A stretch of 64,000 nucleotides of DNA from Acidimicrobiia bacterium (GTDB taxonomy: Bacteria; Actinomycetota; Acidimicrobiia; Acidimicrobiales; MedAcidi-G1): NCBI GenBank assembly GCA_012959995.1, contig DUCC01000012.1:1-64000 (forward strand). Direction: 5' to 3'. The notes under the pieces are model-generated. The model was given only the letters and a program-made list of their open reading frames with translations, did not search any database and was not told the origin of the DNA. The position numbers were made by a program, and so were the translations under genes. Positions 61,776 to 64,000 of the stretch are shown here, one piece after another (the stretch's first letter is position 1; every line of letters begins with the position of its first letter).

Positions 61776-62582
61776 ATGACGAGAGCGAACAAAGATTCTG
61801 CTGAGAGTTCAACTACTGGGCAGCAAAGGGTATTGATTACGGCAGGAGCCTCAGGTATTGGCGCGGCCATGGTGACTGCTTTTTTAGACGATGAGGCTCA
61901 AGTGCATGTTGCTGACTTGCCGGGGCAACTCCACGACCTTCCTCCCGGAGTTACGGCCACCGCCGCAGACGTGTCGGACCCTGACCAGGTAGATCAACTT
62001 TTTGACGAAGCGGTGCAGGTCATGGGTGGGGTAGATGTGTTGTGCAACAACGTGGGCATCGCTGGGCCAACCGGGGCGCTAGAGGAACTTGAGGTATCCG
62101 AGTGGGACCGAACGATGGCCGTCAACGTGCGCTCCATGTTTCTTTGTTGCCGTCGGGCCATCCCGTTGATGAGAGCCCAAGAGTCCGGAATTATTTTGAA
62201 TACGGCTTCCACGGCGGGCTTAGTGGGCTACCCCTTGCGGAGCCCTTACGCCGCTTCAAAATGGGCGGTGGTGGGGTTAAGCGCCACCTTGGCCATGGAG
62301 TTGGGTGAGTTCAATATTCGGGTGAATACCTTATGCCCGGGTTCGGTGGGTGGTGACCGCATGGATCGAGTAATCGCTGCCGAAGCTGTTGCGCTGGGTC
62401 TCTCTGAAACGGTTATTCGTGAGCGTTACCAGGACCAAGTGTCCATGCGGTCGTTTATCGAAGGAGCGGATGTGGCTGCTATGGCAGTTTTTCTAGCTTC
62501 ACCGGCGGCGCGTTTTGTTAACGGGCAGGTCATCTCGGTTGATGGTGGTTTGGAAACCCTGCGTACCGTTTTCCGCCGATAA
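61776..62582 (+). CDS. Short-chain dehydrogenase/reductase
   Basis: A 268-residue SDR. ITAGASGIGAAMVTAFLDDE is the cofactor-binding TGxxxGIG loop, CNNVGIAGP the NNAG-like motif, and YAASKWAVVGL the catalytic YxxxK. NAD(P)-linked oxidation of a hydroxyl is expected. Substrate unknown; it could act on a hydroxylated amine such as choline-derived or carnitine-like compounds, consistent with the neighbourhood. ATG at 61776. It precedes the operator pair at 62589 by 7 bp. Confidence 0.9.
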   Translation: MTRANKDSAESSTTGQQRVLITAGASGIGAAMVTAFLDDEAQVHVADLPGQLHDLPPGVTATAADVSDPDQVDQLFDEAVQVMGGVDVLCNNVGIAGPTGALEELEVSEWDRTMAVNVRSMFLCCRRAIPLMRAQESGIILNTASTAGLVGYPLRSPYAASKWAVVGLSATLAMELGEFNIRVNTLCPGSVGGDRMDRVIAAEAVALGLSETVIRERYQDQVSMRSFIEGADVAAMAVFLASPAARFVNGQVISVDGGLETLRTVFRR

Positions 62583-62588
62583 AAAAGT

Positions 62589-62625
62589 TTCCCGCTAGGT
62601 GGTCAGGCTTCCCATTATGTGGTTG
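62589..62625. promoter_or_regulatory. Two operator-like sites upstream of the flavoprotein gene
   Basis: TTCCCGCTAGGTGGTCA (62589-62605) and TTCCCATTATGTGGTTG (62609-62625) keep the TTCCC left arm and the GTGG right arm of the motif seen at 53737 and 59987. Their centres are 20 bp apart. The second overlaps the -35 hexamer at 62623, so a bound regulator would affect the promoter of the gene at 62753. Confidence 0.65.
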
Positions 62626-62650
62626 ACTTTTACTTTTGTTGGATTAAGAT
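62623..62650 (+). promoter_or_regulatory. Sigma-70-like promoter of the flavoprotein gene
   Basis: TTGACT (62623-62628) and TAAGAT (62645-62650) are separated by 16 bases and lie about 103 bp before the start at 62753. The spacing and the matches to TTGACA and TATAAT make this the most convincing promoter in the region. The intervening leader has no clear structure. Confidence 0.5.
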
Positions 62651-62752
62651 CCCCGCAGGACACCGGCTATGTGCTCACGTGCCCTATCTTGCAAATAACC
62701 TAACCAGAGTCGCCTCTCACAGTCGGTCTCTGCTGCCTACTGGAGTATTTCA

Positions 62753-64000
62753 ATGAGCGAATTTCCCACTAACGCCAAAGTCGTGGTTATCGGGGCCGGC
62801 ATCGTCGGCAACTGTTTAGTAGGTCACTTGGCCCGCTTGGGTTGGACCGACCTTGTTCTCATAGAAAAAGGGCCTCTTCCTAACCCCGGCGGCTCCACTG
62901 GCCACGCCTCAAACTTCATTTTTCCGGTTGACCACAATAAAGAAATGGCCCTGCTAGGCGAGCAAAGCGCCGACCAATACCGAGACATGGACCTCTCAGT
63001 AGATTCTGGCGGCATCGAAGTCGCCCGTACCCAAGAACGCATGGATGAACTTGACCGCCGCATGACCTCCGCTAAAGCCTGGGGTATCGAAGCCCACCTA
63101 CTCAGCCCAGCCGAAGTAAAAGAACTCGTTCCCTTCATCAACGAAGAGGTCATCTTGGGCGGTTTCTACTGCCCAACCGTTTCGGTCGTTGACTCGCTAG
63201 AAACCGGCACCGTAATGCGCAAAGAAGCCATCGAAACCGCCGGCTGTCAAGTATTCGCCAACACCGAAGTTCTGGACATCGAAACCACCCAAGGCGAAGG
63301 CGGCGTCACCACGGTGAGCGCCGTAGTCACCGACAAAGGCCGTATCGAAGCCGAGTACGTGGTCGTGGCCTGCGGCGTGTGGTCAAACCGCATCGCCAAC
63401 ATGGCCGGAGCCACCATCCCCTTGGTGCCCACCGTGCACCAAATGGCCGACGTGGGCCCCATGGACATCTTGGCCGAAACCAACAACGAAATCGGCTACC
63501 CCATCGTGCGCGACATGGACACCTTCTGTTACGAGCGCCAATCCTCAGGCTCCATGGAAGTCGGCTCCTACGGCCACCGGGCCATCTTGCATCACCCCGA
63601 TGAAATCCCCTCCAACCAAGAAGCCGCCTTATCGCCCACCGAAATGCCCTTCACCCCCGATGACTTCGATGACCAAATGGAAACAGCCATCGAACTCATA
63701 GACATGCTTGGCGACGCCGAAATAAAATACGCCATCAATGGTTTGCTGTCTTTAACACCCGACGGCATGCCCTGCCTCGGCGAAACTATTGAGGTACGTA
63801 ACCTTTGGTCAGCGGCCGCCGTTTGGGTAAAAGAAGGCCCCGGCATGGCTCAAGTAGTCGCCGAATGGATGACCTACGGCTACCCCCGAGTTATCGACGC
63901 CCACGGCGCAGACCTGGCTCGCTTTTACGAAGGCGAACGCTCCGACGAACACATCTGGTCACGAGCCGACGAAAGCTTCATCAAAACCTACGGCATCGTG
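62753..64000 (+). CDS. Dimethylglycine/sarcosine dehydrogenase-like flavoprotein (partial)
   Basis: The first 416 residues of a DAO-family flavoenzyme, open to the window edge. VVVIGAGIVGNCLVGHLARL is the FAD loop; GSTGHASNFIFPVD (residues 47-60) puts His51 where dimethylglycine and sarcosine dehydrogenases covalently bind FAD (GSTWHA in those). AAAVWVKEGPGMAQVVAEW matches the GcvT-containing long members, so a C-terminal folate domain probably lies beyond. It would oxidise an N-methyl group, delivering formaldehyde or methylene-THF. ATG at 62753 has TGGAGTATTTCA. Its promoter has operator-like sites. Confidence 0.88.
   Translation, partial: MSEFPTNAKVVVIGAGIVGNCLVGHLARLGWTDLVLIEKGPLPNPGGSTGHASNFIFPVDHNKEMALLGEQSADQYRDMDLSVDSGGIEVARTQERMDELDRRMTSAKAWGIEAHLLSPAEVKELVPFINEEVILGGFYCPTVSVVDSLETGTVMRKEAIETAGCQVFANTEVLDIETTQGEGGVTTVSAVVTDKGRIEAEYVVVACGVWSNRIANMAGATIPLVPTVHQMADVGPMDILAETNNEIGYPIVRDMDTFCYERQSSGSMEVGSYGHRAILHHPDEIPSNQEAALSPTEMPFTPDDFDDQMETAIELIDMLGDAEIKYAINGLLSLTPDGMPCLGETIEVRNLWSAAAVWVKEGPGMAQVVAEWMTYGYPRVIDAHGADLARFYEGERSDEHIWSRADESFIKTYGIV

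Noticed and set aside
62762-62778. TTTCCCACTAACGCCAA resembling one arm of the operator, within the flavoprotein gene
   Set aside because: Only the left arm matches and it lies in codons 4-9 of the gene; probably chance, though it could be a downstream auxiliary site.
1-64000. CRISPR array, prophage, integron, tRNA or rRNA
   Set aside because: No regularly spaced repeats, phage or integrase genes, or RNA gene signatures were noticed in the window.

Overview
The window looks like a chromosomal stretch from an actinobacterium, most likely an uncultured, probably marine, member of the Acidimicrobiia. That placement is an inference from gene content: a septum-formation-type lipoprotein, an HNH nuclease with an Excalibur domain, a mycoredoxin-like glutaredoxin, an F420/LLM-type oxidoreductase, Actinobacteria-style acyl-CoA enzymes, and frequent GTG starts. 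No rRNA, tRNA, CRISPR array, integrase or insertion sequence was seen. The genome is compact: many ATGA/GTGA start-stop overlaps, and three convergent pairs whose stop codons interlock. Almost everything is catabolic (amino acids, pyrimidines, methylated amines, acyl-CoAs).

Layout. 1-3290: start of a leftward partial gene, an epoxide-hydrolase-like enzyme, and an APC permease fused to EIIA-like and RCK_C-like cytosolic domains. 3328-7115 (minus): nitroreductase, crotonase and two acyl-CoA-dehydrogenase-fold flavoproteins in one operon. 7234-8221: glutaredoxin and AhpD/CMD-family protein, each next to a copy of a duplicated hairpin element. 8518-12606: form II CoxS-CoxL-CoxM molybdenum hydroxylase plus an overlapping septum-formation-type lipoprotein. 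12603-14204: secreted HNH nuclease, two decayed gene ends and a perfect 14-bp inverted repeat. 14205-19441: class III transaminase with an Lrp/AsnC regulator, facing an operon of ureohydrolase, MFS transporter and a second transaminase.

19544-31823 is one long rightward operon. After a carboxyltransferase and an acyl-CoA dehydrogenase it carries tryptophan 2,3-dioxygenase, kynurenine monooxygenase, kynureninase, 3-hydroxyanthranilate dioxygenase, ACMS decarboxylase, aminomuconate deaminase, oxalocrotonate decarboxylase, oxopentenoate hydratase, hydroxyoxovalerate aldolase and acetaldehyde dehydrogenase. This is tryptophan to pyruvate plus acetyl-CoA, with only the aminomuconate-semialdehyde dehydrogenase not found.

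31820-36480: amidase, hydrolase, rmuC and two degraded loci, one clearly an amine oxidase. 36483-47616: a MocR regulator divergent from a reductive pyrimidine catabolism operon (beta-ureidopropionase, transaminase, dihydropyrimidinase, CoA-acylating semialdehyde dehydrogenase, LLM oxidoreductase, ABC importer), without a recognisable dihydropyrimidine dehydrogenase. 47714-51009: YczE-like membrane protein, MFS exporter and P450.

51056-64000 is the most interesting region. It encodes a corrinoid- and tetrahydrofolate-dependent demethylation system: non-pyrrolysine MttB-family methyltransferase, corrinoid protein, pterin methyltransferase, RACo-like activase, two companion proteins of unknown role (DUF1638-like and virulence-factor-like), formate-THF ligase and a MetF-like reductase. 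An IclR regulator, a DMT transporter, an SDR and a dimethylglycine/sarcosine dehydrogenase-like flavoprotein lie beside it. A 17-bp palindrome of the form TTCCCAyNNwGyGGGAA recurs in at least nine variants at three promoter regions of this block (53737-53774, 59959-60081, 62589-62625), suggesting a single IclR-type regulon for methylated-amine use. The likely logic is that methyl groups pass from a quaternary amine through the corrinoid to THF, MetF oxidises methyl-THF, Fhs recovers formate and ATP, and the flavoprotein handles the secondary/tertiary amine product.
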